Shown here: in pieces, positions 8,620 to 19,500 of the stretch | Position numbering within the stretch: position 1 is the first letter of the stretch | Layout: every line of letters starts with the position of its first letter | Assembly (NCBI GenBank): GCA_964448135.1 | Contig: CAYUVH010000062.1 | Span: 1 to 43,237, forward strand | Length of the DNA stretch: 43,237 nt | DNA from: CAYUVH01 sp964448135 | GTDB taxonomy: Bacteria > Verrucomicrobiota > Verrucomicrobiia > Limisphaerales > UBA8199 | Direction: 5' to 3' | Position numbers and translations under genes: made by a program | The notes under the pieces: model-generated | Database searches by the model: none | Seen by the model: only the letters and a program-made list of their open reading frames with translations | What the model was told of the DNA's origin: nothing

Positions 8620-9984
8620 ATGAGTGGAGCTCTCAAACTGCGGCTCGCAGCATTCATCCTCGCCATCTTCGGCATGGTCGGCGTGATCGCGTGGCTCGCG
8701 TACAACGCCTGGCGCCGCGAAGGGGACCTCCGCGACAAACTTACCACGGTGCAGCTGCAGAGCTTTCAGATCGCCGGCCATTTCCAGCAAGCCATTCTCG
8801 GCCTGAATAACCAGGTGCTCCGCTACGGCGCCTATCGCGACACCAATGCCTGGACGCGTTTCAGTGTCGCCAGCAAGGAACTGGACGGATGGATCGACGA
8901 CCAGCGGCCCCTCCTCAACACGGAAAAGGAAAAGCAGTTCCTCGACCTGATCAACTCGGCCTACGACGATTATCTCGGCGCGGCGAAACAAATCGGCGCC
9001 CGCGCCAGCGCCCAGGATCTGCCGCAGCGCCTCGAGGATTTTGCGGGTTTCGAGGCCCAATCGCATCGCCTGCTTGACCTCGGTATTCGCCTGGCGGGCG
9101 CGCACGGCGAATCCATGGCTTCGTTCCTGGCCGAGTCCAAGAAATCGCTCAATTACCTCCGCTTCATGCTCCTGGGTTCGCTGGCACTTTTTCTCCTTGC
9201 CGGCGCGGGGCTGGCCGTCGTGATTTATCGGGAATTGATCGCGCCCTTGCGCGTCAAACTCATCGAGAGCCAGCAATTGATCGAACGACAGGAGAAACTG
9301 GCCTCCCTGGGCCTGCTCGCCGCCGGTGTCGCCCACGAAATCCGTAATCCCATCACGGCCATCAAGGCCTGGTTGTTTCTTCAAAACAAACATCTCAAAC
9401 CCGGCTCGCCCGAGGAGGAGGATGCGCAAATCATTGCCGACGAGGTCAGCCGCCTGGAGGGCATCGTCCGCGACGTGCTGCTCTTTGCCCGCCCTTCTTT
9501 GCCGCGGCTCGCGCCCGTGACCGCCGGGGAGATTTTTAAGCGCGTGCAGGTCTTGCTGGGTCCGCAATTGGAGAAAAGCAGCATCCGTCTGGAAATCGAA
9601 GGGCCGCAATCCACGCAATTGAAGGCGGATGCGCATCAGATCCAGCAGGTCCTCATGAATCTGATTCAGAACGCCGCCGACAGCATCGGGAGGGACGGCA
9701 CGGTGACGTTGCGGGTGAGCGAAAATGTCAAACGGCTCGGTGGCCGGACGGAAGAGGTGGTGATTCTGGAAGTGGAAGACACCGGCAAGGGCATTGCGCC
9801 GGAAGTGGAGAAGCGCCTCTTCGACCCGTTCTTCACCACGAAGGAAACCGGCACGGGCCTGGGCCTGAGCATTGCCGCGCGCATCGTCGAAAAGCACGGC
9901 GGCGCGTTGCAATATCAGTCGCTGCCCGAGCGCGGCGCGACGTTCGGGGTCGTCCTGCCGAAGGAAGGGCCGGAGGCATCGTGA
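8620..9984 (+). CDS. Membrane sensor histidine kinase (NtrB/AtoS-like)
   Basis: This is a 454-residue kinase. A first membrane helix lies near residues 7-28 and a second near 180-202 (MLLGSLALFLLAGAGLAVVIY), framing an extracytoplasmic helical sensor of about 150 residues. HisKA follows with phospho-acceptor His in VAHEIRNPITAIKAW (about 245). The HATPase_c domain has N-box NLIQNAADS, G1 EDTGKGIAPEV, F-box LFDPFFTTKETG and G2 GTGLGLS. The NtrC-type activator gene lies 264 bases downstream on the same strand, so a two-component pair is very likely, with this kinase signalling to a sigma54 activator. The stop codon overlaps a short GTG frame that looks non-coding. Confidence 0.93.
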   Translation: MSGALKLRLAAFILAIFGMVGVIAWLAYNAWRREGDLRDKLTTVQLQSFQIAGHFQQAILGLNNQVLRYGAYRDTNAWTRFSVASKELDGWIDDQRPLLNTEKEKQFLDLINSAYDDYLGAAKQIGARASAQDLPQRLEDFAGFEAQSHRLLDLGIRLAGAHGESMASFLAESKKSLNYLRFMLLGSLALFLLAGAGLAVVIYRELIAPLRVKLIESQQLIERQEKLASLGLLAAGVAHEIRNPITAIKAWLFLQNKHLKPGSPEEEDAQIIADEVSRLEGIVRDVLLFARPSLPRLAPVTAGEIFKRVQVLLGPQLEKSSIRLEIEGPQSTQLKADAHQIQQVLMNLIQNAADSIGRDGTVTLRVSENVKRLGGRTEEVVILEVEDTGKGIAPEVEKRLFDPFFTTKETGTGLGLSIAARIVEKHGGALQYQSLPERGATFGVVLPKEGPEAS

Positions 9985-10248
9985 ACTTCACCTCGGAGCC
10001 GAGTGCGGCGTTGCCGTTGGACCTTGGCGTCACTGAGAAAACGGAGCGCGGCTGTCCCCAGCCGCCGCGCTTGCAACCGCAAGTCCGGCGATCGAACCGG
10101 TCCCCGCACGCCTTACAAGTCGTTTTCCCTTCGGCTGCGGACCGCCGCGCTCCAGGGAATATTTTCCGGGCGCCCCGTGTCCAGGCGGGAGCAGCCTTCA
10201 ATTTTCTTTTGCGTCGCCCGCTGCCGGTGTATCTCGTGATTGCGAACC
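9985..10248. other. Spacer with GC-rich hairpin between kinase and activator genes
   Basis: 264 bases separate the two-component genes. It contains a perfect hairpin at 10048-10065 (GCGGCTG, loop TCCC, CAGCCGC) in a GC-rich setting. A frame of 92 codons is open across the region, but its composition (many Arg, Pro, Gln, Ser) is that of untranslated spacer. I see no gene here. Confidence 0.5.
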
Positions 10249-11688
10249 ATGAGCAGTAACGCGCGAATCCTGCTGGTCGAGGATGATCCCGGCATCGTAA
10301 TGACCCTCCGGCGCGTACTCGTCGATGAAGGTTACGAGGTGCTGGTCGAGCGCCGCGGCGACAACGGCCTCGCGCGGGCCGCGCAGGAATCGCTCGATGC
10401 CGTCATCACGGACATGAAATTGCCGGGTCTTTCCGGGCTCGACCTGGTGCGCGAATTGCACGTCAAGCAGCCCCGCCTGCCGATCATTCTCGTCACCGCG
10501 CACGGCACCACCGAGACCGCCATCGAAGCCACCAAATGCGGCGCGTACGATTACCTGCTCAAGCCCTTCGAGATGCCGGAATTCATCGAGCTGGTCGGCA
10601 AGGCCGTGGCCAGCCGCCGCCTGATGACCGAGCCCGTGGGCCTCGGCAAGCCGGGCGCGGAACGTGACGCGCTCGTCGGCAACAGCCGCGCCATGCAGGC
10701 GATTTACAAGGAAGTCGGCCGCATCGCTTCCAAACCCGTGAACGTGCTCATTCGCGGTGAAACCGGCACCGGTAAGGAACTGATCGCCCGCGCCATCTAC
10801 CAGCACAGCGCGCGCTCCGGCGCCGCGTTCGTCGCCATCAATTGCGCCGCCATTCCCGAGACCCTGCTCGAAAGCGAACTCTTCGGCCACGAACGCGGCG
10901 CCTTCACCGGCGCCGAGGCCCGCCGCATCGGGCGCTTCGAACAGGCCGATCGCGGCACGATCTTCCTCGACGAAATCGGCGACATGACCCCGGGCACGCA
11001 GGTGAAGCTGTTGCGCGTGCTCCAGGAAAAAACCCTCCAGCGTCTCGGAGGCAAGGAGACTATCCCCGTGGACGTCCGGGTCATCGCGGCCACCCACCGC
11101 GATCTGGAGACCGCGATCTCGCAAACGCATTTTCGCGAGGATCTCTACTATCGCCTGAGCGTGATGGTGCTCCGCCTGCCGCCGCTGCGCGAACGCAAGG
11201 AGGACATTCCCGACCTCGTGAAATATTTCCTCCGCAAATACGCGGCCGAGTTGGGCGTGGAAGATCCTTCCATCCAGGACGAGGCCATCGCTGCCTTTCA
11301 GGCCCAGAACTGGCCCGGCAATGTCCGCGAATTGGAAAATGTCGTCCGCAAAGTCCTCCTCCTCGCCCAAGGCTACACGGTCAACCTGGATCACGTCCGT
11401 TCCGCGCTCACCCGCCCGGTCGTTCCGGTCGCTGCCGGAAACCAATCCTTGCGCGAATACACCGACCAGCTCCTCGCCGCCGCCCAGCGCGGCGAATTGG
11501 ACGATGCCCATGCGCGCCTGCTGCAAGCCGCCGAGCGCGAGCTCTTCAGCCGCGCCATCGAGCTCGCCCGCGGCAACCAGGCCAAAGCCGCCCGCTGGCT
11601 CGGCCTTTCTCGCCTCACCATGCGCGAGAAACTTCTCCAATTCGGCCTGCACCCAAACCAGGAGCCTTCCAAAGGATCAGGAAATTGA
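10249..11688 (+). CDS. Sigma54-dependent response regulator, NtrC family
   Basis: The 479-residue protein has the full NtrC layout. The receiver has LLVEDDPG and phospho-acceptor Asp at about 55 (VITDMKLPGLSG), with Lys in LLKPFE. The AAA+ domain has Walker A GETGTGKE (170-177), the sigma54-contacting GAFTGA loop (217-222), Walker B GTIFLDEIGD and the arginine-finger region FREDLYYRL. The C-terminal Fis-type helix-turn-helix is NQAKAARWLGLSRLTMREKL. ATG 10249 is preferred to TTG 10240, which adds only three residues. It should activate sigma54 promoters in response to the upstream kinase. Targets are not evident; no clear -24/-12 site was found in the window. Confidence 0.95.
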   Translation: MSSNARILLVEDDPGIVMTLRRVLVDEGYEVLVERRGDNGLARAAQESLDAVITDMKLPGLSGLDLVRELHVKQPRLPIILVTAHGTTETAIEATKCGAYDYLLKPFEMPEFIELVGKAVASRRLMTEPVGLGKPGAERDALVGNSRAMQAIYKEVGRIASKPVNVLIRGETGTGKELIARAIYQHSARSGAAFVAINCAAIPETLLESELFGHERGAFTGAEARRIGRFEQADRGTIFLDEIGDMTPGTQVKLLRVLQEKTLQRLGGKETIPVDVRVIAATHRDLETAISQTHFREDLYYRLSVMVLRLPPLRERKEDIPDLVKYFLRKYAAELGVEDPSIQDEAIAAFQAQNWPGNVRELENVVRKVLLLAQGYTVNLDHVRSALTRPVVPVAAGNQSLREYTDQLLAAAQRGELDDAHARLLQAAERELFSRAIELARGNQAKAARWLGLSRLTMREKLLQFGLHPNQEPSKGSGN

Positions 11689-11982
11689 TACGCGTTCGGT
11701 TGGCTTTTGTCTTCAGCGCCAACGGCGCGTCCCATACCAGCCTGGGGCACTCGCCCCATTCCCGGAAGGGCCGCGCTGCGCGGCCGCGACGTCGCTGCCC
11801 GCGCTCAAAAAATAAATTAACTCGCGCTAAACCTGACAAATCTCTTCCCGACGCAGCGAGAAAAGTTTTCCCTCACATCTTTCTGACCCCATTTTTCTGA
11901 CTCCTCATGCCCGCTGATTAGGTTAGACGCTTATCCTTGGGTACCCTCGCCCGACGGGGCGTCCCGGTATTTGAACCGGCTG
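11689..11982. repeat. Spacer with three consecutive short hairpins
   Basis: This convergent spacer between the NtrC-type gene and hisH shows a chain of small perfect or near-perfect hairpins: GCGCC/GGCGC around 11716-11728, TGGGGC-ACTC-GCCCCA at 11743-11758, and GGCCGCG-CTG-CGCGGCC at 11769-11785. The chain resembles the palindromic spacer element seen again at 38.7-39.0 kb. It could serve as a bidirectional terminator zone or be an interspersed repeat. No gene is seen. Confidence 0.45.
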
Positions 11983-12600
11983 CTAATCCGCCAGCGCCAC
12001 GAAATTCTTCAGCATCTGCAGGCCCACATTCTGGCTCTTCTCCGGGTGGAATTGCGTTGCGTATACATTGTCCCGCCACACCGCCGACGCGAAGGTCTCG
12101 CCATACTCCGTTTCCGCCGAAACGATGGAAGGATCCTTCGGCTTGGGAAAAAAGCTGTGTACAAAATACACATAACTCCCGGGCTCGATGTCCTTGAATA
12201 ACGGACAATCCGGCCGCGCGAATTCAAGTTGGTTCCAGCCGATCTGCGGCACCTTCAGCCCTGGCCGGTCGGCGAACCGCACGACGCTGCCGGAAAAAAC
12301 TCCCAGCCCGGCCGCGCAGCTATTGAACTCCTCGCTTCGATCAAACAGCGCCTGATAACCCACACAGATTCCCAGAAATGGCCGGCCCGATTGGATGAAC
12401 TTTCGCGACGCCTCCAGCAGCTTCTGCCGGTCCAGTGCCTGGATGCAATCGTCGAACGCCCCCACGCCCGGCAGCACCACCGCGCGCGCCTTGTCCAAAT
12501 CCGCCGGCTGCCGCGCAATTTCCACCTCGGCGCCCGCCTTGAGCAGCGCTTTGTGCGCGCTCCGCAGGTTGCCCGACCCGTAATCAATCAAAGCAATCAC
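11983..12600 (-). CDS. hisH: Imidazole glycerol phosphate synthase glutaminase subunit HisH
   Basis: The 205-residue class I glutamine amidotransferase starts at GTG 12600 with IALIDYGSGNLRSA. The nucleophile elbow GICVGYQ puts the catalytic Cys at 79, and QFHPEKSQ provides His186 and Glu188 of the triad. LPGVGAF supplies the oxyanion region. HisH releases ammonia from glutamine for HisF, which makes imidazole glycerol phosphate and AICAR in histidine synthesis. No hisF, hisA or other his gene is adjacent within the window, so this copy stands alone here. The first codon could be extended only with non-standard codons. Confidence 0.94.
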   Translation of the reverse strand: MIALIDYGSGNLRSAHKALLKAGAEVEIARQPADLDKARAVVLPGVGAFDDCIQALDRQKLLEASRKFIQSGRPFLGICVGYQALFDRSEEFNSCAAGLGVFSGSVVRFADRPGLKVPQIGWNQLEFARPDCPLFKDIEPGSYVYFVHSFFPKPKDPSIVSAETEYGETFASAVWRDNVYATQFHPEKSQNVGLQMLKNFVALAD

Positions 12601-13347
<747 letters not shown>

Positions 13348-16041
13348 ATGAAAACCTTCCTTCGGAAAATGGCTGGACGCCTGCAGCGATTTCCTCCTTT
13401 TGTCATCCTGCTCCTGGCTTTGGTTTACCTCCTGATCTTCAGCATCCTGGACCACTTCCGACCGCCGGGAATGAGCTTCACTTTGCTTTACGTGTTCGGC
13501 ATCGCCTTCGTCGGCTGGGGCGCTGGGATGCGGCATGCGCTGTTTGTCTCCGTTGCCTGCGTGGCCATGGATTCGCTGGAGGATTGGTTCTGGCCCCGTA
13601 ACCATTACAGCCCCGGGGTCATGATTTGGAATGCCGTTGCGCGACTGGGTATTTTTGCGGCCGTCGGCTGGCTCGCTGCGGAAGCCACCCGGCTGACGCA
13701 AAACCTCGGCCGGCTGGTGGACGAACGTACCGCCCGCTGGCGCGCCGAGGCGGAACAGCATCAGGCCACCTCCCACCGCTTGGAGGAAACCGTCGAGCGG
13801 CTGGACCAATTGGCCAGTAACATCACCGAAGTGTTCTGGTTGAGCGACGTTTCCAAAAAACAGATCATTTATGTCAGTCCGGGATACGAACGCATTTGGG
13901 GACGCAAATGCGCGGACCTGTACGTTGATCCGCATAGCTGGAACAAAGCCATTCACTCCTCCCAGCGCGAAGAGATTCTCCGCCGCGCCGTCGAAGATCA
14001 GCTTCAGGGAAAATACGATGTCGAGTATCGCATCCTCCGGCCGGATGGCACCGAACGCTGGATCCGCGATCGCGCCTTTCCCGTCCGCAACCGCGCCGGG
14101 GAGGTTTACCGCATCGCCGGCATCGCGGAGGACATCACCGAGCAGAAACGGAGCGAACACGTCCAGCACATCCTCCTGGCATTGGGTGAAAAGCTTAACG
14201 CCGTGAGCACGCCCATCGAGGCCGCCCGGGCCATTCTCGGCAGCGCCGACGAGTTGTGGCGCTGGGACTCCGCCACCATTTCCATGTACTATCCGGAGAC
14301 GGACCAGATGCAATCGGTCTTGAGTTTCGACATCGTTGACGGCCGGCGTCAGGAAACGGATCTCAGCGCCCCCAAATGGACCCCGTCGTCGCGGGCGCGG
14401 CGCACCATGCAACACGGAGCTGAATTGCTGAAAGCGGATCCCGCGACCCCTTTGCCCAGTGATGCGCGCATGTTCGGGGACACCGCCCGTCGGTCCGCGT
14501 GCATCATTTCGGTTCCCTTCCGGCGTGAAGGCCGGTCCGTGGGTGTCATCTCCATCCAAAGTTATTCTCCGGATGCTTTTACCCTGGAGGACTTGAAAAT
14601 ACTCCGGCTGCTGGGCGAGTATTGCGGCGGTACGCTCGAGCGCATCCGGGTGGCCGCGGCCTTGCGCGAGAGCGACGAGCGCTACCGCGCGGTGGTGGAG
14701 GACCAGTCGGAAATCATCAGCCGCTTCAGCGCGGACGGCCGGTTGACCTTCGTCAATGGCGCCTTCTGGCGCTTCTTTGACTGCGTCGGCCAGGATGTAT
14801 TGGGGCACCCGTGGCAATCACGGGCGCACGCGGACGACCTGCCGATGCTCGAAGAGCGGCTGCGGGAGATTTCACCTATGCAGCCTTACGTGGCAGTCGA
14901 AAACCGGGTTTACAATGGTGACGGCGACATCCGTTGGATGCAATTCGTCAATCGCGGCATGTTCGATAACCAGGGCCGCTTGTTGGAAATCCAGTCAGTG
15001 GGCCGGGACATCACCGAACAAAAACAGGTGGAGATTGCGTTGCGCGAAAGCGGCGAACGCTTGCGCGCTCTGATCACCGCGCTGCCCGCCACGTTGTTCG
15101 CCTGCGATAGCCAGGGCATCATCACCTTCGAAGACGGCCGGGCGCTCACCGGGCTGGAGGGCGGGCCCGCCGACCGCATCGGTCGGTCCGTGTTCGACCT
15201 GTTTGTCGAGAATCCCGTGCTGATCGAAAATGCGCGGCGGGTCCTGGGCGGCGAGGAGTTCAGTTCGGTGGTGGAGATCGGTAACGAGGCCATCGAATGC
15301 TGGTACTCGCCCACGCGCGATGAAGGCGGCCGGCTGAATGGATACGTCGGCGTGGCCTTGAACGTGAGCGAACGTCTGCGCCTGGAGAAGCAAATCCTGG
15401 AAATCAGCGACCAGCAGCAGGTCCGCATCGGCCAGGACATTCACGATGATCTGTCGCAGCTCCTCGTGGGCCTCGCCCTGGACGCAAATTCGCTGGAGCA
15501 AAAGCTGGCCCGCCAGAGCAGTCCCGAAGCGGGGACCGCGGGCCGCATCGCGCATTACCTCGATCACGCGCTGACCTCGGCCCGGGCCCTGTCGCGTGGT
15601 TTGTTTCCCGTACCGCTGGAGCGGGAAGGATTGCCCTCCGCCCTGGAACAACTGGCGGCGGGCACCGCCGAGCGGACGGGCCTGGAGTGTTCATTCGAAG
15701 CCGATGGCACCGTCGCCTTGCCCGATACCACCCTGGCGATGCATTTGTACCGCATTGCGCAGGAAGCGGTGAACAACGCTGTGAAGCACGCGAAAAGCAA
15801 ACAGATTGCAATTCACCTCGCGGCGGACGAAACCGACCTCGAACTCAGTGTGGAGGACAACGGCGTGGGCCTGGACCTCGCCCATAGCGGGCCTTCCGAC
15901 GGCATGGGGCTGCGCATCATGGCGTACCGTGCCCGCGCCATCGGCGGTATCCTGCGGGTCGAACCCGGACGGCGGGGCGGCACCCGCATCAGTTGTCAAA
16001 TCGCGCATCTGCTTCCCAGTCGCGGGGTCCGGGACGTTTGA
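13348..16041 (+). CDS. Multi-domain PAS/GAF sensor histidine kinase (NarL-partner type)
   Basis: This is an 897-residue kinase starting at ATG 13348. Several hydrophobic segments at about 15-115 (FVILLLALVYLLIFSIL and others) form an N-terminal membrane sensor. A coiled segment is followed by a first PAS domain with PAC (VSPGYERIWG to ITEQKRSE), a GAF-like domain (ILLALGEKL to LLGEYCGGTLERI), a second PAS with PAC (YRAVVEDQSEIISRF to DITEQKQVE) and a third PAS. The kinase core is the HisKA_3 type, with phospho-acceptor His about 699 in RIGQDIHDDLSQLLVG and HATPase motifs EAVNNAVKHAKSK, EDNGVGLD and GMGLRIMAYRA. Kinases of this class normally pair with NarL/LuxR-type regulators; none is adjacent, so it is an orphan here. 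Confidence 0.92.
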   Translation: MKTFLRKMAGRLQRFPPFVILLLALVYLLIFSILDHFRPPGMSFTLLYVFGIAFVGWGAGMRHALFVSVACVAMDSLEDWFWPRNHYSPGVMIWNAVARLGIFAAVGWLAAEATRLTQNLGRLVDERTARWRAEAEQHQATSHRLEETVERLDQLASNITEVFWLSDVSKKQIIYVSPGYERIWGRKCADLYVDPHSWNKAIHSSQREEILRRAVEDQLQGKYDVEYRILRPDGTERWIRDRAFPVRNRAGEVYRIAGIAEDITEQKRSEHVQHILLALGEKLNAVSTPIEAARAILGSADELWRWDSATISMYYPETDQMQSVLSFDIVDGRRQETDLSAPKWTPSSRARRTMQHGAELLKADPATPLPSDARMFGDTARRSACIISVPFRREGRSVGVISIQSYSPDAFTLEDLKILRLLGEYCGGTLERIRVAAALRESDERYRAVVEDQSEIISRFSADGRLTFVNGAFWRFFDCVGQDVLGHPWQSRAHADDLPMLEERLREISPMQPYVAVENRVYNGDGDIRWMQFVNRGMFDNQGRLLEIQSVGRDITEQKQVEIALRESGERLRALITALPATLFACDSQGIITFEDGRALTGLEGGPADRIGRSVFDLFVENPVLIENARRVLGGEEFSSVVEIGNEAIECWYSPTRDEGGRLNGYVGVALNVSERLRLEKQILEISDQQQVRIGQDIHDDLSQLLVGLALDANSLEQKLARQSSPEAGTAGRIAHYLDHALTSARALSRGLFPVPLEREGLPSALEQLAAGTAERTGLECSFEADGTVALPDTTLAMHLYRIAQEAVNNAVKHAKSKQIAIHLAADETDLELSVEDNGVGLDLAHSGPSDGMGLRIMAYRARAIGGILRVEPGRRGGTRISCQIAHLLPSRGVRDV

Positions 16042-16095
16042 CTTAACCGGAGAATGGCCTGATGGTAATTGCGTATTTTGAGGTGGCGTGCGCTG

Positions 16096-16123
16096 TTGAC
16101 ATTTGCCGCGATTTCGCTATTTT
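16096..16123 (+). promoter_or_regulatory. Sigma70-type promoter of rpsT
   Basis: A perfect -35 box TTGACA (16096-16101) is followed after 16 bases by TATTTT (16118-16123), 36 bases before the rpsT start codon. The surrounding DNA is AT-rich compared with the flanking genes. Spacing and position fit a housekeeping promoter for the ribosomal protein gene. Confidence 0.65.
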
Positions 16124-16159
16124 ACGCGCTCTTTACGTTTTTGACGGAACACTGAATTT

Positions 16160-16423
16160 ATGCCGAATACGAAGTCAGCCGAACGGCGCATGCGCAGCAG
16201 CGCACGCCGCCGCACGCGCAACCGCAGCTCCAAATCGCGCCTGCACACCCTCGAAGCCAGCTATCTGCGCGCCCTGCAGGGCGGCAAGAAGGAAGATGCC
16301 GCCACCGCTTTCCGCGGGCTCACCTCCGCTTTTGACAAGGCCGCCAAGGCCGGTGTGATCCACCGCGCGACCGCGGACCGCAAAAAGTCCCGCCTGGCCA
16401 CGCGCCTCGCGGCGATGAAGTAA
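16160..16423 (+). CDS. rpsT: 30S ribosomal protein S20
   Basis: The 87-residue basic protein has the S20 signature: an N-terminal NTKSAERRMRSSARRRTRNR block, a helical centre, and the C-terminal GVIHRATADRKKSRLATRLAA block. S20 binds 16S rRNA early in small-subunit assembly. The gene stands alone, with a good sigma70-type promoter upstream and an intrinsic terminator downstream, as is common for rpsT. It is close to the usual length (about 87). Confidence 0.97.
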   Translation: MPNTKSAERRMRSSARRRTRNRSSKSRLHTLEASYLRALQGGKKEDAATAFRGLTSAFDKAAKAGVIHRATADRKKSRLATRLAAMK

Positions 16424-16447
16424 ACAGTTTCGTCCCTTTCCGACACA

Positions 16448-16474
16448 ACGTCCCGCATCTCGCGGGACGTTTTC
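16448..16474 (+). terminator. Intrinsic terminator of rpsT
   Basis: A perfect 9-bp stem, ACGTCCCGC (16448-16456) pairing with GCGGGACGT (16462-16470), has a 5-base loop and is followed by TTTTC. It lies 25 bases after the rpsT stop and before the convergent large gene. Only the plus strand has the T-run, so it acts mainly on rpsT. Confidence 0.85.
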
Positions 16475-16503
16475 TCGTACTGATTCGGCGGCGGGCTTTC
16501 CCG

Positions 16504-19500
16504 TTACCACTGGCGCCCGCGATAGTAGCGCGGCGCATTCGTGGCGGAGGAGTCTTTCAGCAGTTGCACGGCGCCATTGCCGGAAACACCGGGCAGCGAA
16601 ATCCAATTGCTCTGCGTAAGGTCGCTCTTAAATTCGAGGGCGTAGTTCTGCCGGGCGAGCGTCTGCTGCCAGGCGCTGAATGCGGATCCAGTCCAGCGCG
16701 GGAACAACAGATTCGCTTTCGGCGCACCGTCGGTCACCATCAGCAACGAATCCGCCGCGCCACCGGCGACGGCGGCCACATTCGTCAGGGCAGAGGGGAG
16801 ATCGCAGCGACCATCCCAATTCGCGCCCCAGGCGGTCGCACTGCCATCGCGCTTCAGCGCAAGGCTGTGCGCGCTGCCACCGGCAATCAGGGCGACGTTC
16901 GACAATCCTGCTGGTACATCACATTGCCCCTCGGAATCGTCACCCCAGCAAACGACCGAACCGTCCGCGCACACAGCCAGGCTGTGATAATCACCCGCGG
17001 CGATGCCGACGACGTTGCTGAGATTCCAAGGGACAACGGACTGCCCGGCAAAGTGGCCGTCGGCGTCCGTGTTTTCACCCCACGCGACGACGATGCCATT
17101 GGTCTTGAGCGCCAGCGAATGATTCCCCGCGGCAGCGATGGCGGTGACTCCGGCCAAGCCGGCGGGGATATTGGTTTGTCCGTCCGTGTTATCGCCCCAG
17201 GCGATTACGGTTCCATCCGAGCGTAGCGCCAGACTATGCGCCGCTCCGGCAGCGATGGCGACCACACCCCTAAGTCCGAACGGCGCGTTGGTTTGGCCGT
17301 GTTCATTGTTTCCCCAGCCGAGCACTGAACCATCGGCGGGGACCGCGAGGCTGTGATAGCCGCCCGCCGCGATGGCAATGATGTTGGAGAGACCGGGCGG
17401 CAGCGTGCATTGGCCGTAATAATTGTTCCCCCAGGCGAGGACATTTCCGCTGGCATTGAGGAAAAGCGAGTGCCAGGAGCCGGCCGCAATCGCCACGCCA
17501 TTCGTGGCGGCGAAGGGTATGTCGAGCTGACCGAATTCATTATCTCCGACGGCGATGGCGGACACGATTGCCAGATAGGCATTCGAGCTGAGCACCGAAC
17601 CAAATACGTTGGTTATGAAAACCGAGTAGGCTCCGGCGTTAACGCTGGAGACTCCCGGAATCACGAAGGCGCTGTCAGTAGCGCCGGCAATATCGCTGTT
17701 CTGGAAACGCCATTGGAAACTCAAGGGCAGGTCACCGATGACGGAGACGCTGAATGTGGCGCTCGAGCCGGCGATGGCGGTGACACTTTGCGGCTGCGTA
17801 ATGATGCCGGGTGGCGTCGGCAAAGCGACGACCGTAAGCGTGGCCGGCGGCGAACTCGTGACGCTGCCTGCGGGATTCGAAACGACCACGGTGTAATCGC
17901 CCGCGTCGGAATCCTGTACGTTCGTGAAGAGCAGGGTGTTGCCCGAGGCGCCGGCGATCGTGGAACCATTCAGGTTCCACTGATAGGCGAGCGGCGGCGT
18001 GCCGGAAGCGCCCACGGTGAAGGTCGCGTTCGATCCGCGCACGGCGGTCATGCTCTGGGGCGAATTCGTGATGGCGGGCGCGATGATGACCGCGAGGGTG
18101 GCGTTTGAGCTGGGGGTGACGCCGAGGGAATTGGAGATGACGACCGAGTAGGGCCCGGCATTGGACGGCTGCGAGCTGACGATCGAATAACTGCTGCCGG
18201 TCGCGCCCGCAATCGTGGCGCTGTTGAATTTCCATTGGTAGTTCAAGGGCATGGCGCCGGCGGCTACCACCACGAAAGTGGAGGGCTGGCCCTGGCCGAC
18301 AACCTGGTCCTGGGGCTGCGTCACAATCACCGGCGCAATGTTGGCCGAAGAGATTCCCGCGCGAATGGTGTTGTTGCCGCCGTCGGCGATCGCAAAGTTT
18401 CCGGTGCTGTTTACGGCCAGACCTTTCGGGTAGTTGAATCTAGCGCCGCTGCCCGCGCCGTCGGTGATTCCATTCACGCTCGGATTGCCGGCGATGGTGG
18501 CTGTGATCCAATTGCTGCCCGACGCGGCGAGCGAACGGACCGTGTGGTTGCCCGCGTCGAGAACATAGACTATGCCCGAACCGTCCACCGCCACGCTGCG
18601 CGGCGAATTGAATCGGGCGGTGCTGTTCGTGCCATCGGCGATGCCCCAGACTCCGGCGAGACCGGCGAGGGTGCTTACGGCCCCCGCGGAAGTCACTTTG
18701 CGCACGAGGTGATTGCCGGTGTCGGCCACATACGCATTGCCCGCGCCGTCCACCGCGATTCCCCGCGGGAAGTTGAAGCGCGCCTTGTTTGTGCCGACGT
18801 TGGGTGTGGCTCCGTCGGTGCTTCCCGGAAAGAGAGGAATGCCGGCGAGGGTGGTCACCACGCCTCCGGACGCGATTTTGCGGATGGTGTGGCTGGCAGT
18901 GTCGGCCACGAACAGGTTGCCGCTGCCGTCCACGGCGATGCCTTGCGGGCCGTTGAATTGCGCGCCGCTGCCGGTGCCGTCGGTCAAACCGGCAACGCCC
19001 GCGGTGCCCGCGACGGTCGACACGGTGCCGCCGCTGGTGACCATGCGAATGGTGTGGTTGCCGGTGTCAGCCACGTAGAGATTGCCGCCGCCATCAAGCG
19101 CGATGCCCTCGGGTCCGTTGAATTGTGCGCCGCCGCCGGAGCCGTTGTTCGTGCCGGGATTGCCGGGCGATCCCGCGAGCGTGCTGACGGTCCCGCCGCT
19201 GGTGATTTTGCGGATGGTGTGATTGAAAGTGTCGGCCACGAAAATGTTTCCGGCGGTGTCCATCGCCGAAGCGCCCGGCCAGTAGAATCGCGCGCTGGCG
19301 CCGGCACCGTCCGCCGTGCCAATCGAGGCCGAGCCCACCCAGTTCGTCACCGCGCCGCTGGAGGCGACCCGTCGAATGGTGCCGTTGCCGGTGTCTGCCA
19401 CGTAAACAATCGTGCCACTCACGGCCACGCCCTGCGGCGCGTAGAATCGCGCGGCCCCGGCCGTGCCGTCCACGCTGCCGTAAAGTCCCGCCGAACCGGC

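Noticed and set aside
9981..10259. 92-codon frame overlapping the kinase stop
   Set aside because: Arg/Pro/Gln/Ser-rich text across a GC hairpin; no strands or helices and no conserved motif seen.
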